From positions 1-34,576 of the forward strand of contig CACLBX010000006.1 in the NCBI GenBank assembly GCA_902605215.1: a stretch of DNA of 34,576 nt. Reading direction: 5' to 3'. Positions 24,530 through 32,716 of the stretch are shown here, piece by piece. Position numbers and translations under genes: made by a program. Each line of letters starts with the position of its first letter. The first letter of the stretch is position 1. Source of the DNA: an uncultured Pelagibacteraceae bacterium. GTDB taxonomy: Bacteria; Pseudomonadota; Alphaproteobacteria; Pelagibacterales; AG-422-B15. The notes beneath the pieces are model-generated. The model saw only the letters and a program-made list of their open reading frames with translations. It was not told the DNA's origin and did not search any database.

Positions 24530-25362
24530 TGAAAAAAATATCTTACCAAGGTGAATTAGGGGCTTACTCGCATTTAGCATGCAATGAAGCTATGGCAGAC
24601 TATGATTCAGTGCCCTGTCGAACTTTTGAGGCAGCATTAAATTGTGTTAGAGAAGATGAAGCAGATTTAGCAATGATACCAGTTGAGAACTCGGTCGCTG
24701 GTCGAGTAGCTGATATTCATTACTTACTAGGAGATTATGATCTAAAAATTTATGCTGAACATTTCCAGGAAGTAAGGCATCAGCTGCTTGCCAAAAAAGG
24801 AACTTCCATTGATGAAATAAAATTTGTAAGAAGTCATTCGATGGCAATTGGCCAATGTCAGACAGCAATACAAAGATTAGACCTTAAGCCTATCGTTATG
24901 GCTGATACTGCTGGGTCAGCTAAATATATAAGTGAGGCAGGCAAGAATGAGGACTCTGCAATCGCCTCTCACTTAGCTGCAGAAATTTATGGATTAGAGA
25001 TTTTAGAGTCAGATATTCAAGACATGAAGCACAACACAACACGATTTCTCATTATGTCAAAAGGCGCACAACAAAAAAGAGATACAAGCAAATCATATTT
25101 AACTAGTTGTATTTTTGAAGTTCGAAGTGTTCCTTCGGCGTTATATAAAGCACTTGGAGGCTTTGCGACTAACGGAGTAAACTTAACAAAGCTTGAGAGC
25201 TTTATTGTTGACGGTGATTTCAACAAAGCACAGTTTTATATTGATCTTGATGGTCATGTCGATGATAGTTCTGTTAAAGGAGCTCTTGAAGAGTTGTCAT
25301 TCTATACAGAAAAACTTCAGGTTCTTGGTGTTTACCCAAAGCATTCTTATAGGAACCAATAA
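24529..25362 (+). CDS. pheA: Prephenate dehydratase with C-terminal ACT domain
   Basis: Converts prephenate to phenylpyruvate in phenylalanine synthesis. The ATG at 24529 (overlapping the kdsB stop as TGATG) gives 277 aa; GTG at 24526 is a less likely start. The catalytic domain begins ISYQGELGAYSHLA, has MIPVENSVAGRV and ends with the dehydratase signature NTTRFLIM. The C-terminal ACT domain (about 190-270) holds the regulatory ESFIVDG stretch (LTKLESFIVDG), so feedback inhibition by phenylalanine is expected. It lacks a chorismate mutase domain, as is usual in alphaproteobacteria. It converges on nudC with a 1-bp gap. Confidence 0.96.
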   Translation: MKKISYQGELGAYSHLACNEAMADYDSVPCRTFEAALNCVREDEADLAMIPVENSVAGRVADIHYLLGDYDLKIYAEHFQEVRHQLLAKKGTSIDEIKFVRSHSMAIGQCQTAIQRLDLKPIVMADTAGSAKYISEAGKNEDSAIASHLAAEIYGLEILESDIQDMKHNTTRFLIMSKGAQQKRDTSKSYLTSCIFEVRSVPSALYKALGGFATNGVNLTKLESFIVDGDFNKAQFYIDLDGHVDDSSVKGALEELSFYTEKLQVLGVYPKHSYRNQ

Positions 25363-25363
25363 T

Positions 25364-26287
25364 TTATTTACTGTGTAACCATTCAACAATAAGTTGATGT
25401 GCTACAGCCATAGCAGGAGGTATCCAGATTCTATCAGGACTTTTGCCAACAAAAATTCTATTTATGTCTTCACGAGATAACCAAACCGCATGTTCAATCT
25501 CATCTTCATCTAAATTAGTTTTGTCATCATCTACATTTGAAAAGCATCCAATCATCAACTGTGAAGAAAAAGGCCATGGCTGCGTAAATTTGTACTCAAC
25601 ACTATTTACATTAAGGCCAACTTCTTCTTTCACTTCCCTTATAACTGCATCCTCAATGGTTTCTCCTGGTTCGAGAAAGCCAGCCAGAGCAGAGTACATT
25701 CTTGGGGGAAAAATCGACTGACGTCCTAAAAGACATTTTTCATTATAAATAGGTAGCATGATAACAACAGGGTCCACGCGAGGGAATAATTCGGTTTTGC
25801 AGTTAACACAAACTTTTTTAGAGCCAGCATCCACTGTTTTGAGTTTTGAATTTTCACACCGACTACAAAAAATATTAACAGCATTCCACTCCACCATTGA
25901 TTTGGCTTGAGCAAGAATTCCTGTATCTTCAGGTGACAGACTTTGAGCAATAGATCTTAAATCGATAAATTTACATCCTATAAAGATTTCTATATCAAAG
26001 TGAGTACGCTCCTTAGTAATATCTATAGCGTAATATTTTATATTTTTCATTTCACCGAGAAAGATAATCTGACAGGCTTCAAAGTGTTTCTTAATCGAGT
26101 CGAACTTAGCTAAATATATTGTAGAATTACTTCCTGGCTCTTTGCTTACTTGAATGAGAGGCTTGCCAGAGTCAAAAATAATATATCTTGCATTAGAGCT
26201 GCTCATAGAGGTTTTTTGCCACTCTTCGTCACTTCTTATGCTAGACATTCTATCTAGAGGATTATTTGCAAATACAATTTTACTCAT
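25364..26287 (-). CDS. nudC: NAD(H) pyrophosphatase / mRNA de-NADding Nudix hydrolase
   Basis: Hydrolyses NAD(H) to NMN(H) and AMP and can remove NAD caps from RNA. The 307 aa carry a zinc site C141-x2-C144 and C160-x2-C163, then the Nudix box from G203 (GFLEPGETIEDAVIREVKEE with VGL), and the NADH-specific QPWPF motif at 236-240 followed by SSQLMIG. The N-terminal domain (residues 1-125) is poorly conserved, as usual. It is divergent from the SRP RNA gene. Confidence 0.96.
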   Translation of the reverse strand: MSKIVFANNPLDRMSSIRSDEEWQKTSMSSSNARYIIFDSGKPLIQVSKEPGSNSTIYLAKFDSIKKHFEACQIIFLGEMKNIKYYAIDITKERTHFDIEIFIGCKFIDLRSIAQSLSPEDTGILAQAKSMVEWNAVNIFCSRCENSKLKTVDAGSKKVCVNCKTELFPRVDPVVIMLPIYNEKCLLGRQSIFPPRMYSALAGFLEPGETIEDAVIREVKEEVGLNVNSVEYKFTQPWPFSSQLMIGCFSNVDDDKTNLDEDEIEHAVWLSREDINRIFVGKSPDRIWIPPAMAVAHQLIVEWLHSK

Positions 26288-26328
26288 GAATTTATTTATT
26301 TAATAAACAACATTTAATGATCGTATGC

Positions 26329-26334
26329 TACAAT
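26329..26334 (+). promoter_or_regulatory. -10 element of the SRP RNA gene
   Basis: TACAAT at 26329-26334 matches the sigma-70 -10 consensus at five of six positions and lies about 5-6 nt before the first paired base of the SRP RNA (26339-26340), the correct distance for its transcription start. No convincing -35 hexamer is visible at 16-18 bp upstream. Confidence 0.5.
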
Positions 26335-26338
26335 ATTT

Positions 26339-26430
26339 TGGGAGATTGAGTAGACAAGTTATTCGCCAATCCGGTCAGGTCTGAAAAGAAGCAGCCGCAA
26401 CGATGATATTTGGGTTACTTTGATCTCCCA
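26339..26430 (+). ncRNA. ffs: Signal recognition particle RNA (4.5S, small bacterial type)
   Basis: RNA scaffold of the bacterial SRP that binds Ffh. The conserved domain IV core reads GGTCAGG (26373-26379), a short stem with a GAAA loop, then AGCAGCC (26390-26396). The outer ends pair: TGGGAGAT (26339-26346) with ATCTCCCA (26423-26430). Compared with the E. coli core, the loop GGAA is GAAA and the closing C-G pair is T-A, a compensatory change that keeps the GNRA tetraloop. The length is about 92 nt. It is immediately upstream of dnaX, a common alphaproteobacterial order. Confidence 0.95.
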
Positions 26431-26448
26431 CAGAATTAATATAGATAG

Positions 26449-27720
26449 ATGTCAGAACAAAAAAACTTACCAATTCCTCTAAAATATCGACCATTAAAGT
26501 TTAGTGAACTTATTGGTCAAAACCTCATGTCTCAAACTATTCAAAAAGCAATTGAGACAGATCGTATTGCCAATGCGTATTTGCTTACAGGGGTAAGAGG
26601 TGTTGGAAAAACTACAACAGCAAGGATCATTGCTAAATCATTAAATTGTATGAATATAAATTCAAATGATGAAAAAGAGCCATGTGGTGTTTGTGAAAAT
26701 TGTATTGCCATAACAGAGTCGAGGAGTGTTGATGTATATGAAATGGACGCAGCGTCTAGAACAGGTATTGCTGACATAAGAGAGTTGATTGAAGGAGTTC
26801 AATACTCACCTGTATCTTCGAAGTATAAGGTTTATATTATCGACGAAGTTCACATGTTATCTACGGCAGCTTTTAATGGATTGCTTAAGACTTTAGAAGA
26901 GCCACCGCCACATGTTAAATTTATTTTTGCTACAACTGAAGTAAGAAAGATCCCAACAACAATCTTATCTAGATGTCAAAGATATGATCTTAAACGAGTT
27001 GAGCCTGAAGAATTGATTGTATTCCTAAAAAAGATTTGTGATATGGAAACTGTACAATTTGATGAGGGATCTTTAAAAATTATTGCACGAGCAGCTGACG
27101 GCTCAGTTCGAGATGGATTATCAATTTTAGATCAATCAATTACATTTTCGGATAAAGAGTTAACAGAAAATAAAGTAAAAGAAATGATAGGGTTGAATGA
27201 TCCTACTGAAATAATTGATTTTATAAAATTGTTGACTTCAGGTGAGACCGTCAAGTGTATTGAAACGATCAATTCTTTTTATGATAATGGAGCTGATCCA
27301 TCTGTGATTGTTCGTGATTTAATTTCATCCATTCATGACATCTCAATGGTTAAAATAAATGCTGATCAAGGTGTTAAAAACTCGCTGACTGAAGCGGAGT
27401 ATAAAGAAGTTAAGGAAATAGCAGATAATGTTGATTTACCAACACTTTCAATGTTTTGGCAAATGCTAAATAAAGGACTGGGTGAGGTATCAGAATCATT
27501 TTCTCCAATTTCTGCTCTCGAAATGCTGATAATTAGAATTATTTATTTAAATGATATTCCAAAACCCGATCAGTTGATTGGGGGTTTAAACAATTTGGTT
27601 GAAAGTGAGGCCAATAACGTAGAGAGTATAAAAGTTAAAGAAACCAAAGAAATGGATCCAAAACTGAAGGAAATCGTTGATTTTTTTCCTGGCACAAAGG
27701 TGGAGAATTTAGAAGAATAG
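26449..27720 (+). CDS. dnaX: DNA polymerase III gamma/tau subunit, short form
   Basis: Clamp-loader ATPase of the replicase. The AAA+ domain has Walker A GVRGVGKT (48-55), zinc ligands C67, C79, C82 and C85, Walker B DEVH (132-135), sensor 1 ATTE (161-164) and the arginine-finger motif SRC (174-176). Domain III follows to about residue 370. The protein has only 423 aa: the long tau region that binds DnaB and the polymerase is reduced to about 50 residues ending IVDFFPGTKVENLEE, a tail resembling the end of longer alphaproteobacterial DnaX. A slippery A-AAA-AAG lies in frame at 27027-27033 but inside the AAA+ domain. ybaB follows 4 bp downstream. Confidence 0.96.
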   Translation: MSEQKNLPIPLKYRPLKFSELIGQNLMSQTIQKAIETDRIANAYLLTGVRGVGKTTTARIIAKSLNCMNINSNDEKEPCGVCENCIAITESRSVDVYEMDAASRTGIADIRELIEGVQYSPVSSKYKVYIIDEVHMLSTAAFNGLLKTLEEPPPHVKFIFATTEVRKIPTTILSRCQRYDLKRVEPEELIVFLKKICDMETVQFDEGSLKIIARAADGSVRDGLSILDQSITFSDKELTENKVKEMIGLNDPTEIIDFIKLLTSGETVKCIETINSFYDNGADPSVIVRDLISSIHDISMVKINADQGVKNSLTEAEYKEVKEIADNVDLPTLSMFWQMLNKGLGEVSESFSPISALEMLIIRIIYLNDIPKPDQLIGGLNNLVESEANNVESIKVKETKEMDPKLKEIVDFFPGTKVENLEE

Positions 27721-27724
27721 AAGC

Positions 27725-28048
27725 ATGAATAATTTTAATAATATGATCAAGCAAGCCCAAGAGCTGCAACAGAAAATGGCAGACGCACAACAGAAAGTTG
27801 AGACACTTGAGGCAGAAGGTGTTGCTGGTGGAGGAATTGTAAAGGTTACAATTAATGGAAAGAACAATGTAACCTCAATCAACATCGATGACAGTGTCAT
27901 TGATAAAAATGAAAAAGAAATATTAGAAGATCTTATTATGGCAGCATTTAATGATGCTAAAGAAAAAATACAAAAGAAGATAGCTGATGAAATGAGTTCA
28001 GTTACTGGAGGATTAAAGCTTCCCCCAGGAATGAAACTACCTTTTTAA
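27725..28048 (+). CDS. ybaB: YbaB/EbfC nucleoid-associated protein
   Basis: A 107-aa dimeric DNA-binding protein of the YbaB/EbfC family. It begins with the long amphipathic helix NNMIKQAQELQQKMADAQQKV, followed by the GGGIVKVTINGKNNV strands and ends TGGLKLPPGMKLPF, the family signature. It sits in the usual dnaX-ybaB-recR order, with 4 bp to dnaX and 1 bp to recR, indicating one operon. Its precise role alongside RecR is unresolved in the family. Confidence 0.96.
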   Translation: MNNFNNMIKQAQELQQKMADAQQKVETLEAEGVAGGGIVKVTINGKNNVTSINIDDSVIDKNEKEILEDLIMAAFNDAKEKIQKKIADEMSSVTGGLKLPPGMKLPF

Positions 28049-28049
28049 A

Positions 28050-28655
28050 ATGCGATCCCGATCATCCAATCCAGAAATTGATAAACTGATATTATTAATT
28101 AGTAAGTTGCCAGGCTTTGGCCCAAAGTCAGCAAGCAGGGCTGCTTTACACCTTTTGAAAAAAAAGGAACAGTTAATGATACCTCTGGCGGAGTCACTTC
28201 TATCATCCAGTGAAAAAATTATCACGTGTGAAGTATGTGGCAACATCGATCTGCATAGCCCATGTAGTATTTGCTATGATGACAAACGTTCAAAAAAACA
28301 AATTTGTGTAGTAGAGAATATTGCTGATCTATGGGCACTAGAAAAAGCGGAAGTATTTAACGGGATGTACCATATTCTTGGAGGCAATCTATCTGCAATA
28401 AATAGTATAGGCCCTGAAGATCTTAATTTAAAAAAACTAAACGATAGGTTGAGAGGTGATGAAGTGGAAGAGGTAATCTTAGCTCTAAGTGCAACCGTAG
28501 ACGGCCAAACTACAGCGCATTATGTTGCAGATACTTTGTCTCAAAAAGATATAGTTGTAAGCCGATTAGGACATGGCGTTCCAGTAGGTGGAGAACTAGA
28601 CTATATGGACGAAGGCACTATCGCAGCTGCTTTAAGCGCGCGCCAGAAGATTTAG
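28050..28655 (+). CDS. recR: Recombination mediator protein RecR
   Basis: With RecF/RecO it loads RecA onto SSB-coated DNA during gap repair. The 201 aa are standard. An N-terminal helix-hairpin-helix (LPGFGPKSASRAALHLL) is followed by the four-cysteine zinc site C60, C63, C72 and C75, a Toprim domain (ICVVENIADLWALE, YHILGG) and the Walker-like C-terminal segment SRLGHGVPVGGELDYMDEGT. The start lies 1 bp after the ybaB stop, so translation is coupled. Confidence 0.97.
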   Translation: MRSRSSNPEIDKLILLISKLPGFGPKSASRAALHLLKKKEQLMIPLAESLLSSSEKIITCEVCGNIDLHSPCSICYDDKRSKKQICVVENIADLWALEKAEVFNGMYHILGGNLSAINSIGPEDLNLKKLNDRLRGDEVEEVILALSATVDGQTTAHYVADTLSQKDIVVSRLGHGVPVGGELDYMDEGTIAAALSARQKI

Positions 28656-28690
28656 TTGTGTCTGTTTTCCAATCATTTTTCCATTCAATC

Positions 28691-28719
28691 TTGACCTTGT
28701 AACTAAGTTAGCCTATCAA
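28691..28719 (+). promoter_or_regulatory. Promoter of the def-fmt-truA operon
   Basis: TTGACC (28691-28696) and TATCAA (28714-28719) are separated by 17 bp, the optimal sigma-70 spacing. The expected transcription start, 6-7 nt after the -10 element, falls on or at the def ATG (28726). There is no Shine-Dalgarno sequence, so the transcript may be leaderless. A start nearer the recR end cannot be excluded. Confidence 0.55.
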
Positions 28720-28725
28720 AGTTTT

Positions 28726-29262
28726 ATGGCTATAAAGAAAATCCTTACTGCTCCAGATCCTTTTTTAAAGCAGATATCAAATCCGGTGAAGGAAGTGACT
28801 AAAGATATCCAAGTATTAATGGATGACATGCTTGATACTATGTATGACGCTCCTGGTATTGGTTTAGCCGCTGTACAAATTGGAGTTCCTTTGAGAGTAA
28901 TAGTGATGGATATCAGCTGGAGAAATGAAGACGGAAAGAAAGAACCATATTTTTTTGTTAATCCTGAAATCAAAGTAAAGACAAAGATTACTTCAACATA
29001 TGAGGAGGGGTGCCTTTCAGTTCCTGATCAGTATGCTGAAATTGATAGACCAGAGGAATGTGAAGTAAATTACTTGGACTACAATGGGCAGAAATCAACA
29101 TTACATGCTGAGGGACTTCTCGCTACCTGTATTCAACATGAAATGGATCATCTTGAAGGCATTCTATTTATTGATTATTTATCAAATTTGAAAAAAAATA
29201 TGATTGTAAAAAAATTAATCAAGTCAAAAAAACATTCAAGTAAAGAGCGTATCGTCGCTTAA
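28726..29262 (+). CDS. def: Peptide deformylase
   Basis: Removes the N-formyl group from nascent proteins. The 178 aa carry the three motifs: GIGLAAVQ (44-51), EGCLS (94-98) with metal ligand C96, and HEMDH (138-142) with metal ligands H138 and H142 and catalytic E139. The C terminus is basic (KKHSSKERIVA). It is followed by fmt 5 bp later, the functional partner that adds formyl groups to initiator tRNA. A promoter just upstream suggests a new transcription unit after recR. Confidence 0.97.
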   Translation: MAIKKILTAPDPFLKQISNPVKEVTKDIQVLMDDMLDTMYDAPGIGLAAVQIGVPLRVIVMDISWRNEDGKKEPYFFVNPEIKVKTKITSTYEEGCLSVPDQYAEIDRPEECEVNYLDYNGQKSTLHAEGLLATCIQHEMDHLEGILFIDYLSNLKKNMIVKKLIKSKKHSSKERIVA

Positions 29263-29267
29263 TCAAA

Positions 29268-30188
29268 ATGACTAATTTTAGAATTCTTTTTTTGGGAACA
29301 GCCCCTTTCGGTATACCCACCTTAAAAAAGATAACTACGAGTAGGCATGAGCTTATAGGTGTTTACACATCACCTCCCAAAAAAGCTAATCGTGGAATGA
29401 AAATTTCTAAGTCACCAGTAGCCCTATATGCAGAGGACAATAATTTAAATGTATACTCACCAAAAGAATTACGCTCAATTGAAGAAATTAAGTTCATAAA
29501 AGAAATGAATCTTGATTTTATAATTGTTATTGCCTATGGACTTATACTGCCTGAAGAAATTCTTAATCTTCCAAAATATGGTTGTTACAATCTCCATGCT
29601 TCTATTTTACCAAGGTGGAGAGGGGCGGCGCCTATTCAGAGGTCGATGATTGAGGGAGATGAAGCAACTGGAGTGACTATTATGAAGATGAATAAGGGTC
29701 TTGATACTGGAGATATTGCTTTGCAAGATAAACTCAAAATTAATATTTCAGAAAACTATACAGAATTAGAAACAAGACTTTCATTAATGGGAGCTGATTT
29801 ATTTGAAATATTTTTTAAAGACTCTTTATTCAAAATTAATATGCAGAAGCAAGATGATAATCTGGCTTGTTATGCAGAAAAAATTTCAAAACAAGAAACT
29901 AAGATAGATTGGAAAGAAGATGCAATAAAAATAGTAAGACGCATTAATGCGTACAATCCTAATCCAGGTGCCTGGTTTATGTGGAATAATAAAAGAGTGA
30001 AAATATTAAAAGCAATCGAAGTTGATATTGATGCCGAACCAGGAAAAATTGTTAAAGAAGATCTGAGTATTGGTTGTGGGAATAAATCAATTAGACCATT
30101 AACTTTAAAAGTAGAAGGCAAACAAAGTTGTGGTATAGATGAATTTTTACTGGGCAATAAAATATCAGTAGGTTCAATACTTGAATGA
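29268..30188 (+). CDS. fmt: Methionyl-tRNA formyltransferase
   Basis: Formylates Met-tRNAi using 10-formyl-tetrahydrofolate. The 306 aa show the catalytic triad equivalents N108, H110 (CYNLHASILPRWRGAAPI) and D146 (NKGLDTGDI), plus the N-terminal Rossmann start FRILFLGTAPFGIPTL. The C-terminal domain is the OB-fold tRNA-binding part (INAYNPNPGAWF). The stop overlaps the truA start (ATGA), so truA is translationally coupled. Confidence 0.97.
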   Translation: MTNFRILFLGTAPFGIPTLKKITTSRHELIGVYTSPPKKANRGMKISKSPVALYAEDNNLNVYSPKELRSIEEIKFIKEMNLDFIIVIAYGLILPEEILNLPKYGCYNLHASILPRWRGAAPIQRSMIEGDEATGVTIMKMNKGLDTGDIALQDKLKINISENYTELETRLSLMGADLFEIFFKDSLFKINMQKQDDNLACYAEKISKQETKIDWKEDAIKIVRRINAYNPNPGAWFMWNNKRVKILKAIEVDIDAEPGKIVKEDLSIGCGNKSIRPLTLKVEGKQSCGIDEFLLGNKISVGSILE

Positions 30189-30925
30189 AACGATACAAAA
30201 TTAAAATCGAGTATGATGGTACACCGTTTATTGGTTGGCAAAGACAAGAAAATGGTCAATCAATACAAGGGGCAATTGAAGATTCAATTAAAAATATATT
30301 CGGTGAAGCCATCACTATATTTGGAGCTGGAAGAACAGATGCAGGTGTTCATGCTATGGGGCAGGTTGCCCATTTCGATATTAATACCAAAGAGCTTGAA
30401 CCGTTTGTAATTAAAAATGCACTCAACGACCATCTTCGCCCTTTTCCAATAGCTATCTTGGATGTTGATGAAGTGGATAATCAATTTCATGCTCGTTTTA
30501 ATGCACTTCAAAGAAAATATTTATACCGAATAGTTAATCGAAAATCTCCCCTAACAATTGAAAAGGGGAGAGCATGGCATGTACATAAGGATATAAAAAT
30601 CGATCCGATGAAGGAGTGTATTTCATTAATTGAAGGAAAGCACGACTTTACAACTTTTCGATCTGCTCATTGTCAATCAGACAGTCCTGTAAAAACAATT
30701 GATAGTCTTAAAATTACTAAATCAGATGAAAATATTTATTTTGGATTTTCTGCAAAATCTTTTTTACATCATCAAGTTAGATCAATTGTTGGCAGTCTTA
30801 AGTTAGTTGGTGAGCGAAGCTGGTCAGTAAATGACTTTGGTGATGCTCTTAGCTCAAAAGAAAGATCTCGTTGTGGGGCCGTTGCTCCTCCAGATGGATT
30901 ATATTTTATGGAAGTAAAATATTAA
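30185..30925 (+). CDS. truA: tRNA pseudouridine(38-40) synthase TruA
   Basis: Forms pseudouridine at positions 38-40 of the tRNA anticodon arm. It has 246 aa. Catalytic Asp52 lies in AGRTDAGVHAMGQVAHF. Other conserved parts are YDGTPFIGWQRQ at the start, the FHARFNALQRKYLYRI strand, and LHHQVRSIVGSL near the end. The order fmt-truA, with dapE nearby, is typical of alphaproteobacteria. It overlaps fmt by 4 bp and is followed by a bidirectional-looking terminator. Confidence 0.97.
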   Translation: MKRYKIKIEYDGTPFIGWQRQENGQSIQGAIEDSIKNIFGEAITIFGAGRTDAGVHAMGQVAHFDINTKELEPFVIKNALNDHLRPFPIAILDVDEVDNQFHARFNALQRKYLYRIVNRKSPLTIEKGRAWHVHKDIKIDPMKECISLIEGKHDFTTFRSAHCQSDSPVKTIDSLKITKSDENIYFGFSAKSFLHHQVRSIVGSLKLVGERSWSVNDFGDALSSKERSRCGAVAPPDGLYFMEVKY

Positions 30926-30927
30926 GT

Positions 30928-30954
30928 TTAAGAGGCCTTTCTAAGACCTCTTAA
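30928..30954. terminator. Hairpin terminator between convergent truA and transglutaminase genes
   Basis: TTAAGAGG (30928-30935) and CCTCTTAA (30947-30954) form an eight-pair stem with an 11-nt loop. The right arm abuts the stop codon of the minus-strand transglutaminase gene (30955), so the hairpin sits exactly between the two convergent genes and can act for both. The T tracts are short on either strand, so efficiency may be moderate. Confidence 0.7.
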
Positions 30955-31776
30955 TTATTGGGGGGAATTTTCAATCGTTTGAACATGTATATCCAGGTTC
31001 TCAATACTATTGCCATAATAGACACCACGTATTGGTGCTGCAAAACTTGCATCTAATCCACAAGATACTCGAATATATCTTTCATCAGGACAACATTGGT
31101 TTGTTGGGTCAAAACCAATCCAACCAATATCTTTGATATAAAGCTCAGCCCAAGCGTGTGTTGCTTGAAATTTCGAGTCATTTTGATTTTTGTGCATATA
31201 ACCACTTACGTATCTTGCAGGAATACCTAGAGCTTTGGCAGCTGAGATCATTATATGTGCTTGATCTTGGCAGACCCCTTTTTTTTGACTCATAGCTTCG
31301 GCAGCAGTTGTATGAGTATTTGTAGTGTAGGGGACATAACTTATTTGATCAGAAACTAATGCAAGAATACTATGAGCAATTTTTAATGTTTCAGAATTTT
31401 CAAATTTACCTTTTGCGTCTGATGCAAGATCTAATATTTCTTTATTTGGCTGTGTTAAATTTGTATTACGCAAATAGACCAAAGGACTAATTTTGTCGTT
31501 TTTACTATTATAAATTCCGTCTGTGTTAAAGGTTTCAACTTTACCAATTACAGTAAAGTTAATTATTTTGTCTGAGTCATTACTTTTAAAATTTATAATA
31601 TTATTTCCTTCAGCATCTTTAAATATTTCCCCACCTTTTTCAGAATTACGAGTTACGTCCCATTCAATTATCTTTAGGCCGTTATAGGGAGAAGGGATCA
31701 ACTTCGTGGTTTGCATTAAACCTATAAGATTGTCATCGTAGTTGTAGTTTGTTGTATGGTTTACTGTGAGCAACAT
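30955..31776 (-). CDS. Transglutaminase-like cysteine protease family protein
   Basis: A 273-aa cytoplasmic protein. The N-terminal beta-domain starts LLTVNHTTNYNYDDNLIGLMQT, the bacterial transglutaminase N-terminal type. The catalytic domain has C169 (GVCQDQAH), H207 (ATHAWAELYI) and D223 (GFDPTN), the complete triad. Members may cleave or form isopeptide/amide bonds; the substrate is unknown. It is the last gene of a three-gene minus-strand operon behind alpha-E (1-bp gap) and ATP-grasp. That trio is conserved widely and was proposed in comparative genomics to be a peptide-tagging or modifying system. Confidence 0.93.
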   Translation of the reverse strand: MLLTVNHTTNYNYDDNLIGLMQTTKLIPSPYNGLKIIEWDVTRNSEKGGEIFKDAEGNNIINFKSNDSDKIINFTVIGKVETFNTDGIYNSKNDKISPLVYLRNTNLTQPNKEILDLASDAKGKFENSETLKIAHSILALVSDQISYVPYTTNTHTTAAEAMSQKKGVCQDQAHIMISAAKALGIPARYVSGYMHKNQNDSKFQATHAWAELYIKDIGWIGFDPTNQCCPDERYIRVSCGLDASFAAPIRGVYYGNSIENLDIHVQTIENSPQ

Positions 31777-31777
31777 A

Positions 31778-32713
31778 TTATTTAAAAAAATGATTTTGTA
31801 TTTGATTGTCTAAATAAGAAATTTTGGAAACAAAGTTTGTTACATATTCATGCAGCCCAAAATCAATTATTGTATCGACCGTCTCAGTTTTAATTGAATT
31901 GTGAACATCTTTTAATCCAGAGTATATGTCTGTTATTTTATCAGGATTACATTTCAAACTATTTAAGTGATAAACAATATTGTTTGTACAAAAGCTTAGT
32001 GAGCGAGAGCAATCGTTGTTAAGAATAAAGAAATGAGCTATTTTTGTGGCTGTAACATCTCCCTCGTAAGCCCATCGAAACGCCCTAAAAGAGGACAAAG
32101 ATCTTAGTAATATAATCCACTGGAGGTTATCTAAATTTCCACCGATATAATCAGCAGTAGGCAAGAGTACGAAATATTTGACGTCAAGTAACCTTGCAGA
32201 GTTATCCGCTCTTTCAATGAAAGTTCCTAAGAAAATAAAGTGATAGCCGTCATTTCTTAACAGTGAGTTAGCCGACCCCCTAAACATGTTTACTTGTTGT
32301 ATTGTCCACTCAGTGAAATTTGGAAGGTCAGATCTTGAATATTTATTTTTTTTAAAATCTAACATTTCCCGGTATGATTTATTAATTGCTATCCATGCTT
32401 CAGGAGTGAATGCCGTTCTTACAACAAGAGCGTTGTTTCGTGCCTTTAATATACAACTGTAAACAGAAGAGGGATTGTCTTCATCAAAAAAAAGATAATC
32501 TTCAACTTTTTCCTGATTTATTTCCTTGTGCTTAGCAAAATAACCTTGAGCAGCACCAGCAGCTGAAAGAACTGAGTCCCACTCATTATGATAGCCTTTA
32601 GGGTTTGGGAAAAGTGACATGCGATAGCCAACATCAAGAAGGCGTGCCATTGTCTCAGCTCGTTCCATATATCTACTAATCCAATATAAATTTTCTGCAG
32701 TTCTGCTTAGCAT
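31778..32713 (-). CDS. Alpha-E domain protein (DUF403)
   Basis: A 311-aa mostly alpha-helical protein of the alpha-E family, beginning MLSRTAENLYWISRYMERAETMARLLDV with the repeated E-R-A-D/E pattern, and a second copy-like segment FLGTFIERADNSARLLDVKYF in the middle. Biochemistry is unknown. Members are almost always found next to a permuted ATP-grasp ligase and a transglutaminase-like protein, as here, with gaps of 3 bp upstream and 1 bp downstream. The tight packing implies equimolar expression of the three proteins, possibly as a complex. Confidence 0.94.
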   Translation of the reverse strand: MLSRTAENLYWISRYMERAETMARLLDVGYRMSLFPNPKGYHNEWDSVLSAAGAAQGYFAKHKEINQEKVEDYLFFDEDNPSSVYSCILKARNNALVVRTAFTPEAWIAINKSYREMLDFKKNKYSRSDLPNFTEWTIQQVNMFRGSANSLLRNDGYHFIFLGTFIERADNSARLLDVKYFVLLPTADYIGGNLDNLQWIILLRSLSSFRAFRWAYEGDVTATKIAHFFILNNDCSRSLSFCTNNIVYHLNSLKCNPDKITDIYSGLKDVHNSIKTETVDTIIDFGLHEYVTNFVSKISYLDNQIQNHFFK

Positions 32714-32716
32714 TTA

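Noticed and set aside
27027-27033. In-frame slippery heptamer A-AAA-AAG in dnaX, with a -1 frame stop two codons later, reminiscent of the E. coli dnaX frameshift.
   Set aside because: It lies at about residue 194, inside the AAA+ region, so a frameshift product would lack domain III and most of domain II. No stimulating Shine-Dalgarno-like site or obvious downstream stem was seen, and A-runs are common in this AT-rich DNA.
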